The notes beneath the pieces are model-generated. The model ran no database searches and was not told where the DNA came from. It was given only the letters and a program-made list of their open reading frames with translations. From contig DASVES010000099.1 in NCBI GenBank assembly GCA_036380435.1, positions 1-6,242 of the forward strand: a stretch of DNA of 6,242 nt. Reading direction: 5' to 3'. This document shows positions 6,089-6,242 of the stretch, piece by piece. A program made the translations under genes and the position numbers. The DNA is from DASQDT01 sp036380435 (GTDB lineage Bacteria; Acidobacteriota; Blastocatellia; Pyrinomonadales; Pyrinomonadaceae). Position 1 is the stretch's first letter; each line of letters opens with the position of its first letter.

Positions 6089-6242
6089 AACGGTTGCATC
6101 TCGGCGCGGTGCGGCGTCTGACGGTGGGCAATGATGCGGCCGGGATCGCCCGGCTGGTGGCCTGGGCAAGCCCGGGCGCGCTGGTGGTGATGGAGGCCTC
6201 GGGGGGTGACGAGCGCCTGGCGCATCGCGACTTGAGCGCGCG
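6058..6242 (+). pseudogene. IS110-family transposase, N-terminal fragment
   Basis: From about 6106 the frame reads AVRRLTVGNDAAGIARLVAW, then LVVMEASGGDERLAHRDLSA, and leaves the window. This is the N-terminal DEDD (RuvC-like) domain of IS110 transposases; the glutamate of MEASGG (codon 6193-6195) corresponds to the second catalytic acid. Members usually have GGYE here, so GGDE is unusual. The expected opening motif with the first catalytic aspartate (around IDVSK) is missing in all three plus-strand frames upstream. Codons before 6106 (from GTG 6058, SEPERLHLG) do not clearly belong. The fragment is therefore probably 5'-truncated or degenerate, and unlikely to be active. The part beyond the edge is unknown. 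Confidence 0.7.

Larger units (their letters stand above)
5950..6242 (+). mobile_element. Left part of an IS110-family insertion sequence (truncated by window edge)
   Basis: The element is identified by its transposase fragment from about 6106 onward. Its left boundary is an estimate: the eroded upstream gene is last readable at DWDATEP, ending at about 5949, and a different, palindrome-rich sequence begins there. IS110 elements lack terminal inverted repeats and target duplications, so no end can be proven from sequence alone. The right end is outside the window. Confidence 0.5.

Overview
The window is GC-rich (most of it looks to be in the mid-60s percent GC by eye) and its recognisable genes look like those of a free-living proteobacterium, probably an alphaproteobacterium of the rhizobial or methylobacterial kind. 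That placement rests on composition and on the flavour of the proteins, not on a marker gene.

Left third (1-2430): a catabolic island with two intact genes. On the minus strand is an enolase-superfamily enzyme of the muconate-lactonizing subgroup. It runs off the left edge but has all catalytic residues of the part present. On the plus strand is a complete D-2-hydroxyacid dehydrogenase (1407-2387) with a good ribosome binding site and a hairpin just after its stop. Between them, on the minus strand, lies the shrunken and frameshifted remnant of an aspartate/glutamate (hydantoin-type) racemase. The first gene probably had its own promoter, embedded in an 8-bp inverted repeat that could be an operator. 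A lyase/epimerase, a racemase and a hydroxyacid dehydrogenase together suggest a lost or degraded catabolic cluster for small acids or amino-acid derivatives; the substrate cannot be read from the sequence.

Middle (2430-3755): scrambled DNA. A start with a strong ribosome binding site opens an unrecognised reading frame that seems split over three frames. It then runs into the C-terminal half of a GT-B (GT4-like) glycosyltransferase. After this come about 650 bp with no convincing gene but with conspicuous short repeats: paired 12-bp palindromes inside a 7-bp inverted repeat, and a 14-bp tandem duplication.

Right (3756-5949): the wreck of one large gene, or two adjacent ones. It begins with a good ribosome binding site and ATG, meets an in-frame amber codon after 27 codons, and then continues through at least six frame changes and a further stop. 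The readable pieces, joined, look like a long beta-strand-rich repeated-domain protein. From memory it resembles large proteins annotated only by a domain of unknown function, possibly DUF6603. A patch at about 4780-5175 is clearly poorer in GC than its surroundings.

Right edge (about 5950-6242): the start of an IS110-family element, with a 20-bp perfect palindrome followed by the N-terminal part of a transposase that runs off the window and lacks its expected first motif.

The contrast between two intact genes on the left and heavy decay on the right argues for real genomic erosion around a mobile-element hot spot rather than uniform sequencing error. I found no convincing new defence or mobile system; the best candidate for something poorly described is the large eroded protein.
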